33,979 nt of DNA, taken from the NCBI GenBank assembly GCA_021799485.1, contig JAJZAK010000025.1, positions 1 to 33,979 on the forward strand, given 5' to 3'. Source of the DNA: a bacterium. GTDB lineage: Bacteria; Elusimicrobiota; Elusimicrobia; UBA1565; UBA9628. Position 1 is the first letter of the stretch, and each line of letters opens with the position of its first letter. A program made the position numbers and the translations under genes. Shown here piece after piece: positions 15,528-22,772 of the stretch. The notes beneath the pieces were generated by a model, which did no database searches, was not told the DNA's origin, and saw nothing but the letters and a program-made list of their open reading frames with translations.

Positions 15528-16160
15528 TTACCCAACAGTTTCTAGGTATTCGGCCACCACTCGCACGTCTCCGTCGGCTTTCACCAGCAAGGGCTTGAAC
15601 ACTTTGTTATCGGGTCTTAACAACACCTCAAGAACCTCTCCACCGACCCCGAATTTCCCTATTTTCCATCGCTTGAGCGTATAAGCGCCGGTCTCTGGGT
15701 CAGTCTTTGATTCCAGTCGTACCAGAACGCGGCGGCCGTCGATGGCGGTTGGCGAAGGCTGATAGCCATCAGAGAAGGTGCGGAAGATGCCCCAGGCGCC
15801 GTTCGGTATACCAGGTTCCATCGAGTGTCCATCTACTTTGGCGATAAACATGCTGGGATCGAGAGGGCGATGTGGGACGCGGACCCAGCCGGATACATCC
15901 GGAATGACCTCACTACCCCACGCGCCCGCCTTGGCCGCAAGGTCGTAGACGGGCAAGGCAGCCTGGAACTGTTCGTCCGGCGCCACGGTATCGAGCACTT
16001 GGATTCCTAGCGAAGAGGCGTGCGGGTCGGGAACGAGCGGGAGACCCTCGTGGCGTTTCAGAAGGTCTTCGATAGCAGATAGGCCACCATGGTCCTCCCA
16101 ATAGCTGATATCTTGGCGCCTGAGTTCCCGGTTTTCGACGAGCTGTTGCGGGTCAACCAT
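15528..16160 (-). pseudogene. S24 (LexA-like) peptidase domain, 5'-truncated by an IS element
   Basis: 210 residues can be read from ATG 16160, but this codon is only 3 bp from the IS end, so the natural N-terminus is missing. The C-terminal half is an S24 domain: the nucleophile Ser in KVDGHSMEPGIPNGAWGIFR and the Lys in YTLKRWK. A linker region (ISYWEDHGGLSAIEDLLKRH) precedes it. I recall this arrangement as the tail of longer helicase-type proteins, unverified. S24 domains self-cleave in SOS-like responses. The neighbouring defence-type operon suggests it belonged to the same system or was its regulator. Confidence 0.65.
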
Positions 16161-17163
16161 TTTGAGACACTTCGCCGCCGTTTGATTTTTGCGATTCAAG
16201 CCGTCTTGCCCGGTTATATTCCTTCCGTTTTTGAAGCGCGAGCCGCTTAAGCTCCGCCCGCCTCTTCAAAATCTCATCCATCCGTCCCGCGTAGACGTCG
16301 TTGGGGCTCACGTTCTTAAGCGCCTCTCTCGGCGTTTCGTTGTGAATTCGAACGGCTTCAGCCACGGCCCGGGCCAGCGCCTCCGGCGAGCAATACACCA
16401 GCAGCTTCACGCGGCCCTTGATCTTCTTGTTCACCGCCTCGACCTTGCCCTGCGTCTGCGGGTGATACGGCTGCCCGAAGATGTGCCGAATACCGTGCTG
16501 GCCCAGGTAGCGCGATAGAATGTCGCCGATGAAGCCTGGGCCGTTGTCCGAAAGCATCAGCGGCTTCTTCTCAAGCTTGTGCCCCTCCCGCTTGGCCGCC
16601 TCGATCGCCTCTTCCACCGCGTCGCCGATCGAATTCGAGCTCTCGTCCGGCTTGATCGGCATGGCCAGGATCTTGCGCGAGTAGTCGTCGACCACGGGAA
16701 TCGCCTTGTAGTAGCCGTAGCCCACCACGAAGAAGTTCGTCCCGTCGCACTGCCAGATTTGATCCGGCGCGGTGGTCTTGTGCGTCCATTCCTTGCCCGC
16801 GGGCAAGTCATCGAGCGGCCGGGGCTCGATCAAGCCCCGCTCCTTGAGCCGGCGAAACAACGTCGATTCGGAAATAGAGATGCCTTCCTCGTCGAGAAGC
16901 TTCACCGACAGCAGCCTCGGGCTCAGGTCCGGGTGGGCCAGCGCCACTTCCAGCGCCCGCGCGTTTTCCTGGGGCATCAGCTGCGTCCAAGACCCGTCCA
17001 GACCGCCCTTGCGATCCAGCCCCCGGACTCCCGCCTCTTCGTAGCGCCCTTTCCAGCGATAGTAGGTCGAGCGCAGCACCTGCGCCGCTTTCAGGCGCTC
17101 CCGCCGCCCGTGCCCGCCCGATTCCACCGCCTCGATTACCCCGGCCCGCTCGATCGATCTCAT
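16153..17163 (-). CDS. IS3-like transposase OrfB (DDE integrase core)
   Basis: 336 residues. The N-terminal part has an HTH-like region (AAQVLRSTYYRWKGRYEEAG). The rve core carries the DDE triad: Asp in WQCDGTNFF, Asp in LMLSDNGPGF and Glu in TQGKVEAVNKK, with 35 residues between the last two (DD35E). It performs cut/copy-out strand transfer for the element. It starts in an ATGA overlap with OrfA (17160-17163), so coupling replaces the usual -1 frameshift. The stop codon TGA 16153-16155 is supplied by flanking DNA. It appears intact. Confidence 0.9.
   Translation of the reverse strand: MRSIERAGVIEAVESGGHGRRERLKAAQVLRSTYYRWKGRYEEAGVRGLDRKGGLDGSWTQLMPQENARALEVALAHPDLSPRLLSVKLLDEEGISISESTLFRRLKERGLIEPRPLDDLPAGKEWTHKTTAPDQIWQCDGTNFFVVGYGYYKAIPVVDDYSRKILAMPIKPDESSNSIGDAVEEAIEAAKREGHKLEKKPLMLSDNGPGFIGDILSRYLGQHGIRHIFGQPYHPQTQGKVEAVNKKIKGRVKLLVYCSPEALARAVAEAVRIHNETPREALKNVSPNDVYAGRMDEILKRRAELKRLALQKRKEYNRARRLESQKSNGGEVSQNG
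16163..16185 (+). repeat. IS terminal inverted repeat, OrfB side
   Basis: Begins TGAGACACTTCGCCGCCGTT. Pairs with the repeat at 17605-17627 with several mismatches and a gap of about 3 nt. Confidence 0.7.
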
Positions 17164-17552
17164 CCCTCGATGCCAGCCTCGCTCGACCCGCTCAGACTTT
17201 TTTTAAGCAGGTTGAGCTGGAGTGCCTGCTCGGCCACCAGTTCCTTTAAGCCCGCGATCTCTCTGCGCAGCTCCCGAACCTCCGCCTCGTTGGCCTGGCG
17301 CAGAGTATCGCCCTTCAAGCGCGATTTCCCGGCCTCCATGAAGTCCTTGAGCCAGCTGTAATAGAGCGTCGTCGAGATGCCTTCCCGCCGCGCCAGCTCC
17401 GAGACCGAGACCTCCCGCCTCATCCCCTCGATCACGATGCGGACCTTGTCCTCGGCCGCGAATTTCTTCCGAGTCCGCCGGCGGACTCGCTCCATGAGAT
17501 GCTCCGCGCTCACGGCCACTGGCTCAACGATTGTTCCTGCTGTTGGTTCCAT
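17160..17552 (-). CDS. IS3-like transposase OrfA (HTH)
   Basis: 130 residues. A helix-turn-helix of the HTH_Tnp_1 type (KKFAAEDKVRIVIEGM, then SVSELARREGISTTLYYSWLKDF) is followed by a leucine-zipper-like coiled coil (EVRELRREIAGLKELVAEQALQLNLLKK). This part binds the element ends and multimerises with OrfB. It overlaps OrfB by ATGA. The N-terminal 15 residues are weakly conserved in look, so the start may be a later codon. Confidence 0.85.
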   Translation of the reverse strand: MEPTAGTIVEPVAVSAEHLMERVRRRTRKKFAAEDKVRIVIEGMRREVSVSELARREGISTTLYYSWLKDFMEAGKSRLKGDTLRQANEAEVRELRREIAGLKELVAEQALQLNLLKKSLSGSSEAGIEG

Positions 17553-17604
17553 GATTCCTCCGTGTCTATTTTACAGGCTCAGACACGGCTTCAAACCGCA
17601 AACT

Positions 17605-17627
17605 TCTCAAACGGCCAAAGTGTCCCA
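17605..17627 (-). repeat. IS terminal inverted repeat, OrfA side
   Basis: Reads TGGGACACTTTGGCCGTTTG on the minus strand; the GACACTT block is identical to the other end. Confidence 0.7.
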
Positions 17628-17640
17628 TTGATTATAAACC

Positions 17641-17832
17641 TCAACACTGTTCATCGAGGACAAGGGCGACGCCATCGTCCTCGTCGATGGAGGAACCTTC
17701 AAGAAGTTCGAGTTCCGCGGCCGGAAGCTCAAGGGCCTCTGGATCGCCCAGCGGCGGGACGTCAAGACGGACTTGTGGCAGTTGTCGAGAAGCCGGACAG
17801 TGAATGCGGAAGTCAGCAAAACGACGTTTTGA
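17641..17832 (+). pseudogene. Gene fragment resembling a LigD 3'-phosphoesterase/ligase segment
   Basis: A GC-rich open stretch directly after the IS reads LFIEDKGDAIVLVDGGTFKKFEF, then RGRKLKGLWIAQRRD and DLWQL, ending at TGA 17830-17832. The G-T-F...L/F-x-G-x-K-L-K-G-x-W pattern recalls the C-terminal strands of LigD phosphoesterase domains. There is no start codon and no upstream domain, and the last 15 codons look random. It is probably a scrap left by rearrangement at the IS. The family assignment is tentative. Confidence 0.35.
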
Positions 17833-17857
17833 ATTGTAAAAGAAAATATTTTATACT
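17829..17857 (+). promoter_or_regulatory. Sigma70-type promoter of the SDH-protease gene
   Basis: TTGAAT (17829-17834), 17-bp spacer, TATACT (17852-17857). The ATG lies at 17865, about where transcription should begin, so the mRNA is predicted to be leaderless or nearly so; no Shine-Dalgarno is present. Confidence 0.65.
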
Positions 17858-17864
17858 CCCTAAA

Positions 17865-19004
17865 ATGCCCGAGGAAGCATCTGAAGTCAATCTCGCTGCA
17901 ATCGAATCACCAGCACCGGAACAGCGGTCATTTAATTATGTCCAGCGCAAGCCATTTTTCTTAGAGCTTTCTCGCTTAAGAAACGGGCGGGTGCCGATCT
18001 TCTTTTTCAACTTTGATCGCCCCAGCCAGCCCCCCAACATTTCAGGGCTAACAACTGCATTTGCATCCGATACCAAGGAAATTTTGTATCGCCTACTCAA
18101 AGATGCCGATGTCAAGAAGGGTATCGACTTGGTCCTTTATACGCGTGGCGGCGATGCAAATGCTGTATGGCCACTGGTTTCGCTAATTCGAGAATTTAAT
18201 CCGGAGTTTGAAGTTATCGTTCCATTCCGATGTCACAGTAGCGGAACCGCGCTTGCCTTAGGAGCCCGGCGGATTGTAATGACGCGCTTATCTGAACTGT
18301 CACCTATCGATGCAACCACTGCCAATCAGTTTAATCCGCGTGAAGAAACGAATCCGTTGGTTCCGAAGGCGATATCGGTAGAAGATGTCCGATCCTTTTT
18401 TAATCTCCGCAAGGAGAACGCGGCGGAATCGAAAACAGATTACCTCGAACTCTTGACCAAGAGTGTGCATCCCTTGGCACTCGGAAATGTCCAGCGCGTC
18501 TATCTTCTTGTCAAGAATATTGCTTCCGCTCTCCTGGCCTCAAATGGCGCAAAGAAGAGAAATAAGTCCGAGATAGATAAAATCATCGATAAGTTGGCGA
18601 GCGAATTCTATTCGCACGTCCATGCGATCTCTCGACATGAAGCCAAAGAAATCCTTGGCGATGAGGAAGTAACATTTGCCAGTGAAGAGTTGGAAACATG
18701 CCTTGATAAAATTTTGCGTTCCTATGAGCTCACCTTTAAGCTCCGGGAGCAATATATCTTGAAGGGGGAATTGGGCAATAATTCCGCAACGGACGTCAGC
18801 TACATTGGTGGTGTATTTGAGTCCGAGAATCGATCTTATATTTTTAAGACGAAAGGAACTTGGTTTCAGGTGCCGAAATTCCCGGCTGGAGTGCAGATAA
18901 ATATTCCGGCTGGCAATACCTTGCCAGTGATTCCGGGATTACCCGTAGATTATCGGTTCGACATCAAGTTCCAGGATTGGACATTGAATGTGGGGGGTGA
19001 ATAA
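17865..19004 (+). CDS. SDH-type serine protease (Clp/crotonase fold)
   Basis: 379 residues from ATG 17865, low GC. The core (about 40-150) has the ClpP/SppA-like fold of the serine dehydrogenase proteinase family (SDH_sah): VPIFFFNFDRP, DLVLYTRGGDANAVWPLVSLI (oxyanion Gly-Gly), and VIVPFRCHSSGTALALGARRIVM with the candidate nucleophile Ser in the SSGT turn, then LSELSPID. The C-terminal 200 residues are helical, then beta-rich, with no recognised domain. There is no signal peptide, so it is probably cytosolic or membrane-peripheral. Clp-fold proteases of this type recur in defence islands. A small unknown gene follows without a gap. Confidence 0.8.
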   Translation: MPEEASEVNLAAIESPAPEQRSFNYVQRKPFFLELSRLRNGRVPIFFFNFDRPSQPPNISGLTTAFASDTKEILYRLLKDADVKKGIDLVLYTRGGDANAVWPLVSLIREFNPEFEVIVPFRCHSSGTALALGARRIVMTRLSELSPIDATTANQFNPREETNPLVPKAISVEDVRSFFNLRKENAAESKTDYLELLTKSVHPLALGNVQRVYLLVKNIASALLASNGAKKRNKSEIDKIIDKLASEFYSHVHAISRHEAKEILGDEEVTFASEELETCLDKILRSYELTFKLREQYILKGELGNNSATDVSYIGGVFESENRSYIFKTKGTWFQVPKFPAGVQINIPAGNTLPVIPGLPVDYRFDIKFQDWTLNVGGE

Positions 19005-19235
19005 ATGCAAGATGAAATGGTCAGCTACCTCTTGATATTCTCCACAGCAGGCCTGGAAAAAGCTGTGTCCACGGGGACGGATGATCCAGAGCATACTCAA
19101 ACGACTATTTCTCCGCTCTTTGTTCCCCCGGGTCAGTATAGGGTTGTCGCCGGAAAGTTGCTACGCGTACACGAGGGGCTCCCGGAATCTGACCGGCCCC
19201 CAATTGAAACTCAGGCTGGGTCCTACCCGCCTTGA
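19005..19235 (+). CDS. Small unknown protein after the SDH protease
   Basis: 76 residues, starting ATG directly after the protease TAA stop. The sequence (MQDEMVSYLLIFSTAGLEKAV...LFVPPGQYRVVAGKLLRVHEGLP) has no motif I recognise. The zero-gap junction suggests coupled translation with the protease, while only 12 bp separate it from the PIN gene, so it could be a partner of either, including an antitoxin for the PIN protein. The C-terminus is Pro-rich. Confidence 0.55.
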   Translation: MQDEMVSYLLIFSTAGLEKAVSTGTDDPEHTQTTISPLFVPPGQYRVVAGKLLRVHEGLPESDRPPIETQAGSYPP

Positions 19236-19247
19236 ACCGCGGGGCTT

Positions 19248-19700
19248 TTGCTTGCAGTGGCATTCGATGACATCTACCGTGGATATGTGCTGGTTGATAC
19301 CTCGGCCCTTATTGCCTTAATTGATAAGCACGACCAGAACCACAGTTGTTCCACCCAAGCCCTAACTGCACTTACCAACGATGTAAATGTACGGCTATTC
19401 GTATGCAACCTCACCATATACGAGACATACACGCGGCTTCGGTATGACCGGGATTGGGTAACAGCAAAAGAAGTGTGGAATACCATAGCTCAGGTAATAA
19501 AAGCCCGACGCATTGAGTTTGTCAGCGGGGTCTTTGAAGAGAAGACCCGAGACATCCTTAAGACCTACCGATTTCAAAAATTAAGTTTTCATGATGCGGG
19601 TTGTGCTGCGCTAATGCTCGAAAACAAGATAGGACGTATTTTTTCTTTTGACAGCGATTTCGACATCGTTGGATTCGAACGCTTTCCATCCCTCTCCTGA
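19248..19700 (+). CDS. PIN-domain nuclease (VapC-like)
   Basis: 150 residues from TTG 19248; GTG 19257 is an equally plausible start. A single PIN domain with the four acidic positions: Asp17 (VLVDTSALIALID), Glu59 (LTIYETYTRL), Asp116 (LSFHDAGCAALM) and Asp135/137 (IFSFDSDFDIVGFE). PIN toxins cut RNA, often tRNA or rRNA. No AbrB- or RHH-type antitoxin lies upstream; the 76-residue neighbour is the only candidate. Last gene of the low-GC island. Confidence 0.82.
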   Translation: MLAVAFDDIYRGYVLVDTSALIALIDKHDQNHSCSTQALTALTNDVNVRLFVCNLTIYETYTRLRYDRDWVTAKEVWNTIAQVIKARRIEFVSGVFEEKTRDILKTYRFQKLSFHDAGCAALMLENKIGRIFSFDSDFDIVGFERFPSLS

Positions 19701-20040
19701 AGCCTTAAACCTCCTTCTGCCCCGTCAGCTTTTTAAACAGTTTATGGACACGGGCCGGGGGATGGCGTAAGCTATGAGCATGCCCGCGAGCGAGATTCTG
19801 CCCGAGGTCCTGGCGCGGTTTCTGGCGCGCCTCCTGCGCGAGCGCTTTTTCGGCCGCGTCGAGCTGCACTTGGAGCCTCAAAAGACGCCTTAACAGAAGG
19901 GTAGGCGGTACGACGACCTGACATAGTATCGCGGCAGCGTAGCCGTGCTCGACCGCACGAGCGGTCTTCAGGCTGAGATAGACTGTGGACCGGGACAAAC
20001 CATGGCGGCCCTTGTTGTTCCTGGCGCCTGACGGCGCGCC
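19701..20040. other. Gene-poor junction between island and GC-rich DNA
   Basis: GC content rises again here. Two weak open frames overlap antisense: a 39-codon frame on plus (19774-19893) and a 97-codon TTG-start frame on minus (19705-19998, MSRSTVYLSLKTARAVEHGY). The minus frame follows the DnaB-like gene and could be its distal operon member, but no family is recognised. No copy of the tRNA 3' end is found here. Confidence 0.5.
19774..19893 (+). CDS. Possible 39-residue protein
   Basis: ATG 19774 to TAA 19891-19893. Sequence EILPEVLARFLARLLRERFFGRVELHLEPQ has an amphipathic helix followed by a strand, slightly reminiscent of the small DUF2292 proteins (helix, then G-x-V-x-L strand). Ribosome-binding site weak. 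An antisense frame is also open, so this is a low-confidence call. Confidence 0.3.
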   Translation: MSMPASEILPEVLARFLARLLRERFFGRVELHLEPQKTP

Positions 20041-20814
20041 TTAATTCCTAAACCGCGCGAGCTCGCGGGCGAATCGCAGCGGCACGGCCCCGGTCCGGCC
20101 GCGGGCATTCTTGGCGAGGACGATCTCGGCCGCGCCCGAGTCCGCCCGTTGGCCGCGCCGAGAGCCGCCGCGATAAAGAAAGGCGACGATGTCGGTGACG
20201 CGGACCATCTCCTCGGCTCGCGGCTCTCCATCGGGTCCGAGCCCGCGTCGGCGGGTTAAGGGGGCCGTGAACAGAATGGGCGCGCCGATCTCGCGCGCGA
20301 GGCGCTTGAGCCGCGCGGCCGCGTCCGAGAGGGAAGGCTCGCGCGTCCCCTTGATGAGTTGCAAGGGATCGATGACGACAAGGCCCAGGGCCCGGCCCTT
20401 CGAGCGGAGTTCGCGGGCGACGCGGCGGCTGGCGCGGGCGATCTGCTCGATGCGCGGCCCGGCGGCGTCGTGGAAATAAAGCGTCTCCCCGCGCGGGGCC
20501 TCCAGGGGAAGCCTAGCTCCCGCCGTCAGGAGGCGGGCGAGGCCGCCGTTCTTGGAAAGCAGCCCGATGACCGGAAGCCGGGGACGCCCAAGGAGGAGCC
20601 GCTTGAGGAGATCGGATTCGGACATCTCGGGCAAGAAAAGGAGCGCGGGCCGGGGCTTCCGGGCGAGGGCGACGTTGGCCGCGATGTCGAGCGCCAGCGC
20701 CGTTTTCCCTTGAGAGGGCCGCGACAGGATGCAGACGAGATCGGAGCTTCTGATTCCCCCGGTCAGCTTGTCGAATTTCCTCAAGCCGGTTTTGACGACG
20801 GTTTCCTGCGTCAT
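20041..20814 (-). CDS. Orphan DnaB-type C-terminal helicase ATPase
   Basis: 257 residues from ATG 20814, with AGGAGG 7 nt upstream. The protein is a RecA-fold domain alone: TGLRKFDKLTGGI, Walker A SRPSQGKTA (Lys37), FLPEMSESDLLKRLL (equivalent to the DnaB EMS helix), Walker B VVIDPLQLI (Asp149; DnaB has DYLQL), and the C-terminal KNARGRTGAVPLRF strand. The N-terminal DnaG-contacting domain of replicative DnaB (about 150 residues) is absent. It could be a phage or plasmid helicase derivative, or a regulator paired with the HTH gene 24 bp upstream. Confidence 0.8.
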   Translation of the reverse strand: MTQETVVKTGLRKFDKLTGGIRSSDLVCILSRPSQGKTALALDIAANVALARKPRPALLFLPEMSESDLLKRLLLGRPRLPVIGLLSKNGGLARLLTAGARLPLEAPRGETLYFHDAAGPRIEQIARASRRVARELRSKGRALGLVVIDPLQLIKGTREPSLSDAAARLKRLAREIGAPILFTAPLTRRRGLGPDGEPRAEEMVRVTDIVAFLYRGGSRRGQRADSGAAEIVLAKNARGRTGAVPLRFARELARFRN

Positions 20815-20838
20815 GGAGTCCTCCTGGAGGGGCGGGGA

Positions 20839-21372
20839 TTATCCCGCGAGCCAAAGATCGCGGGGCTTCTTGGCGTTTTGGGGCCATGCGGGGCGGTGAT
20901 GGCGCTGGCCCGGGGGCAGGAAGTTGATCTCGTAGCGGCCGCCGTCCGGGAGGCCGACGACGATGCGGAAGGGTTTGGTCCCGAATTTCCTCTTGACCTG
21001 GGCCTGGATCGCCGGTACGGAGCGCCACCGGAACGGCCGGAGCCGCCGGAAGATTTCGACGCGGCGTCCCTTTTTGACGATCACCATGCCCTCCGCCTCT
21101 CCGGACCGGAGGGGCTCCGGGGGGTTGGGCAGATGGAAGCCGCCTTGCTTTTTCGCGGCCCAGGGGCTTGATCTGCGGAACCGCTCGATGTCGTCCCGCG
21201 AATAAAGCGAGGCGAAGCCCACCCGGCTGTGCGGCCGGATCGTTCCCCGGCTGACCAGACGCCGGAAGGAGACGGGGTGGTAGCCGAGGGAACGGGCCGC
21301 TTCCCGGGCGCTAAGGAGCTCGTCGCCTTCCTCGGAAAGATAGACGTTTGAACGCCGCGCCGATCGGGACAT
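20839..21372 (-). CDS. HTH (excisionase/MerR-like) protein with C-terminal unknown domain
   Basis: 177 residues from ATG 21372. Residues about 19-70 form a winged-helix of the excisionase type (LSAREAARSLGYHPVSFRRLVSRGTI, then the wing FASLYSRDDIERF). The C-terminal part (VKKGRRVEIFRRLRPF, then FGTKPFRIVVGLPDGGRYEINFL) is basic and beta-rich, with no recognised family. The gene heads a minus-strand pair with the DnaB-like ATPase, suggesting DNA targeting for that ATPase or transcription control. Confidence 0.7.
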   Translation of the reverse strand: MSRSARRSNVYLSEEGDELLSAREAARSLGYHPVSFRRLVSRGTIRPHSRVGFASLYSRDDIERFRRSSPWAAKKQGGFHLPNPPEPLRSGEAEGMVIVKKGRRVEIFRRLRPFRWRSVPAIQAQVKRKFGTKPFRIVVGLPDGGRYEINFLPPGQRHHRPAWPQNAKKPRDLWLAG

Positions 21373-21494
21373 GGTCGGCTTGAATGGTAGCCGTTAATCC
21401 GGCCGCGGTCAATCGCGGGCGCGGGGCTGGCGCGGAGCAGGTCCATATGTTACAGAAGAGTAGCATATTAGGGCTTGCTTTTATCACGCCGGCC

Positions 21495-22385
21495 ATGAGA
21501 TTATTCCGCGCCGCTGTCCTGTTCTCCGCGCTCCCGGGGGCGTCCTTCGGGCGCGCCGCCGCCCAGGGCTATTATTCCGACGGACGGGTCGAGAGCTACT
21601 CGGCCCCGGCCGCGATCATCGCCGTCAATCGAAGCGTCAGCGTCTCCTACCAGATCACGGATTCCTACTACATCGAGCCGAGCGATGGGGGCGCGTTCAC
21701 GCTTCCGAACTTCGCGGCCTATTCCGACTGCGAGCTCGGAACGGAGCGCGGGGGCCGGGCGGCCTTGTCCTGGACGGACCCCGAGGGGAGAATCTATCTC
21801 TATGGGGATTATGCCCGGGACGCCGGGAATGTCGCCTACACGGGCTTCACCCTGACAACCAACATGCCGCTCGATGCGGTCACGCATTATGACGTCAGCG
21901 AATACAATTTCAAATTGGGAACCGGCTTCGCGGCCCGGCAAGGCCGTTGGATGCTGACGCCCTACCTAGGCTATGGGACGCGCTATTGGGACCGCAGCCT
22001 CTCGGCGACCTATGATGAATACTACACGGACTCTTATCTCAGCCTAGGAGGGCTCGTCCAGGAAGCGCCGCTGGATTGGCTCGTCATATCGGAAGACATG
22101 AGCGTCGGCAAGCTGATTGACGACCACATCAACGTAACGCTGGACGGCTCGAGCGGGGGGGAGAATTTGCGCCCGGGGCCGCTCATCAAGCTGGCGCTGG
22201 AGCTTAATTTCCAGATCGTCCCGGCGCTCAGCCTTTTTACCCGCTTTGGCTATACGTATTTCAGCTTCGGGCAGAGCAATGTCTACGTGGCCCCGGGCTC
22301 GGAAAACATGGAGCCCATGAGCCATACCAGCCTTCTTGACGTGAACACGGGCCTGCGCATCCCGCTGGGGTTCCCGACGCTCTGA
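21495..22385 (+). CDS. Secreted outer-membrane beta-barrel-like protein
   Basis: 296 residues from ATG 21495, giving a signal peptide (MRLFRAAVLFSALPGASFG, cleavage near AAA-QG); ATG 21447 is a less likely start. The mature part alternates Tyr/Phe-rich amphipathic strands (RIYLYGDYARDAG, WMLTPYLGYGTRYWDRS, LSLFTRFGYTYFSFG) typical of an 8-14 strand barrel. The protein ends GLRIPLGFPTL rather than in a C-terminal Phe. No family is recognised; similar proteins are usually annotated as outer membrane beta-barrel. It is divergent from the HTH gene. Confidence 0.65.
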   Translation: MRLFRAAVLFSALPGASFGRAAAQGYYSDGRVESYSAPAAIIAVNRSVSVSYQITDSYYIEPSDGGAFTLPNFAAYSDCELGTERGGRAALSWTDPEGRIYLYGDYARDAGNVAYTGFTLTTNMPLDAVTHYDVSEYNFKLGTGFAARQGRWMLTPYLGYGTRYWDRSLSATYDEYYTDSYLSLGGLVQEAPLDWLVISEDMSVGKLIDDHINVTLDGSSGGENLRPGPLIKLALELNFQIVPALSLFTRFGYTYFSFGQSNVYVAPGSENMEPMSHTSLLDVNTGLRIPLGFPTL

Positions 22386-22397
22386 ATCCTTGTGCCA

Positions 22398-22426
22398 TTG
22401 AAATATACGACTTAGTAGCATATACT
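22398..22426 (+). promoter_or_regulatory. Promoter of the toxin-antitoxin operon
   Basis: TTGAAA (22398-22403), 17-bp spacer, TATACT (22421-22426). The start of transcription falls only a few nt before ATG 22437, so the toxin message is nearly leaderless. Confidence 0.7.
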
Positions 22427-22438
22427 ACGTGGTAGTAT
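22413..22438. promoter_or_regulatory. Palindromic operator covering -10 and toxin start codon
   Basis: A perfect inverted repeat ATACTAC-GTG-GTAGTAT (22422-22438) spans the -10 box and the first two bases of the ATG. A further TAGTA arm at 22413-22417 mirrors TACTA at 22423-22427. This is the expected placement for autorepression by the Xre-type antitoxin. Confidence 0.65.
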
Positions 22439-22772
22439 GAAGCGCGAGTTCGTCGAGACGACGGCGTTCTCGCGGCGCGTCGACAAAGAGGGCGGCCAGG
22501 TGCTTCGGCAAATCCAGTCGGAACTTTTGAAAAACCCAGAAGCCGGCAGTGTGATTTCGGGAACCGGAGGCCTGAGAAAGTTCAGGAGCCCCGACGCGGG
22601 TCGAGGGAAGGGGAAGCGAGGTGGGTATCGCGTGATTTACCTGGATTTGCCCCATGTCGAGCGAACGTATCTCCTGGCTCTTTACGACAAGGGAGAGAAA
22701 GACGACATCTCAAGCGACGAGAAGAAGATATTGAGGGCCTTGGCCCACGAGTTGAGGAGGACTGCAAAATGA
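22437..22772 (+). CDS. RelE/HigB-type toxin
   Basis: 111 residues. The fold pattern fits RelE/ParE-superfamily HigB proteins of the phage-derived type: an N-terminal helix pair (FVETTAFSRRVDKE...LRQIQSELLKNPEAGSVISGTGGLRKFR), then RGKGKRGGYRVIYLDL and YLLALYDKGEKDDISSDEKKIL, the usual KGG-x-R-V-I-Y and Y-x-K-x-x-K-x-D-L/I-S signature. Such toxins cleave mRNA on the ribosome. The gene overlaps the Xre-type antitoxin by ATGA (22769-22772). Toxin-first order is typical of higBA. Confidence 0.85.
   Translation: MKREFVETTAFSRRVDKEGGQVLRQIQSELLKNPEAGSVISGTGGLRKFRSPDAGRGKGKRGGYRVIYLDLPHVERTYLLALYDKGEKDDISSDEKKILRALAHELRRTAK

Larger units (their letters stand above)
16163..17627 (-). mobile_element. 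IS3-like insertion sequence, two overlapping ORFs
   Basis: About 1,465 bp. The imperfect terminal inverted repeats read TGAGACACTTCGCCGCCGTT at 16163 and, on the other strand from 17627, TGGGACACTTTGGCCGTTTG; both begin TG as IS3 elements do. It carries an OrfA/OrfB pair on the minus strand. No convincing target-site duplication is seen (ATTT against TTGA), so the flanks may have been rearranged. The left end truncates the S24 gene and the right end abuts a gene scrap. The OrfB stop lies 8 bp outside the repeat. Confidence 0.8.

Noticed and set aside
16159-17631. Target-site duplication of the IS
   Set aside because: Flanks ATTT and TTGA do not match convincingly.
19671-19686. GGATTCGAAC near the end of the PIN gene, matching the reverse complement of the tRNA T-loop, as a possible att site
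   Set aside because: Only 10 nt match, in inverted orientation and within conserved PIN coding sequence; judged to be chance.
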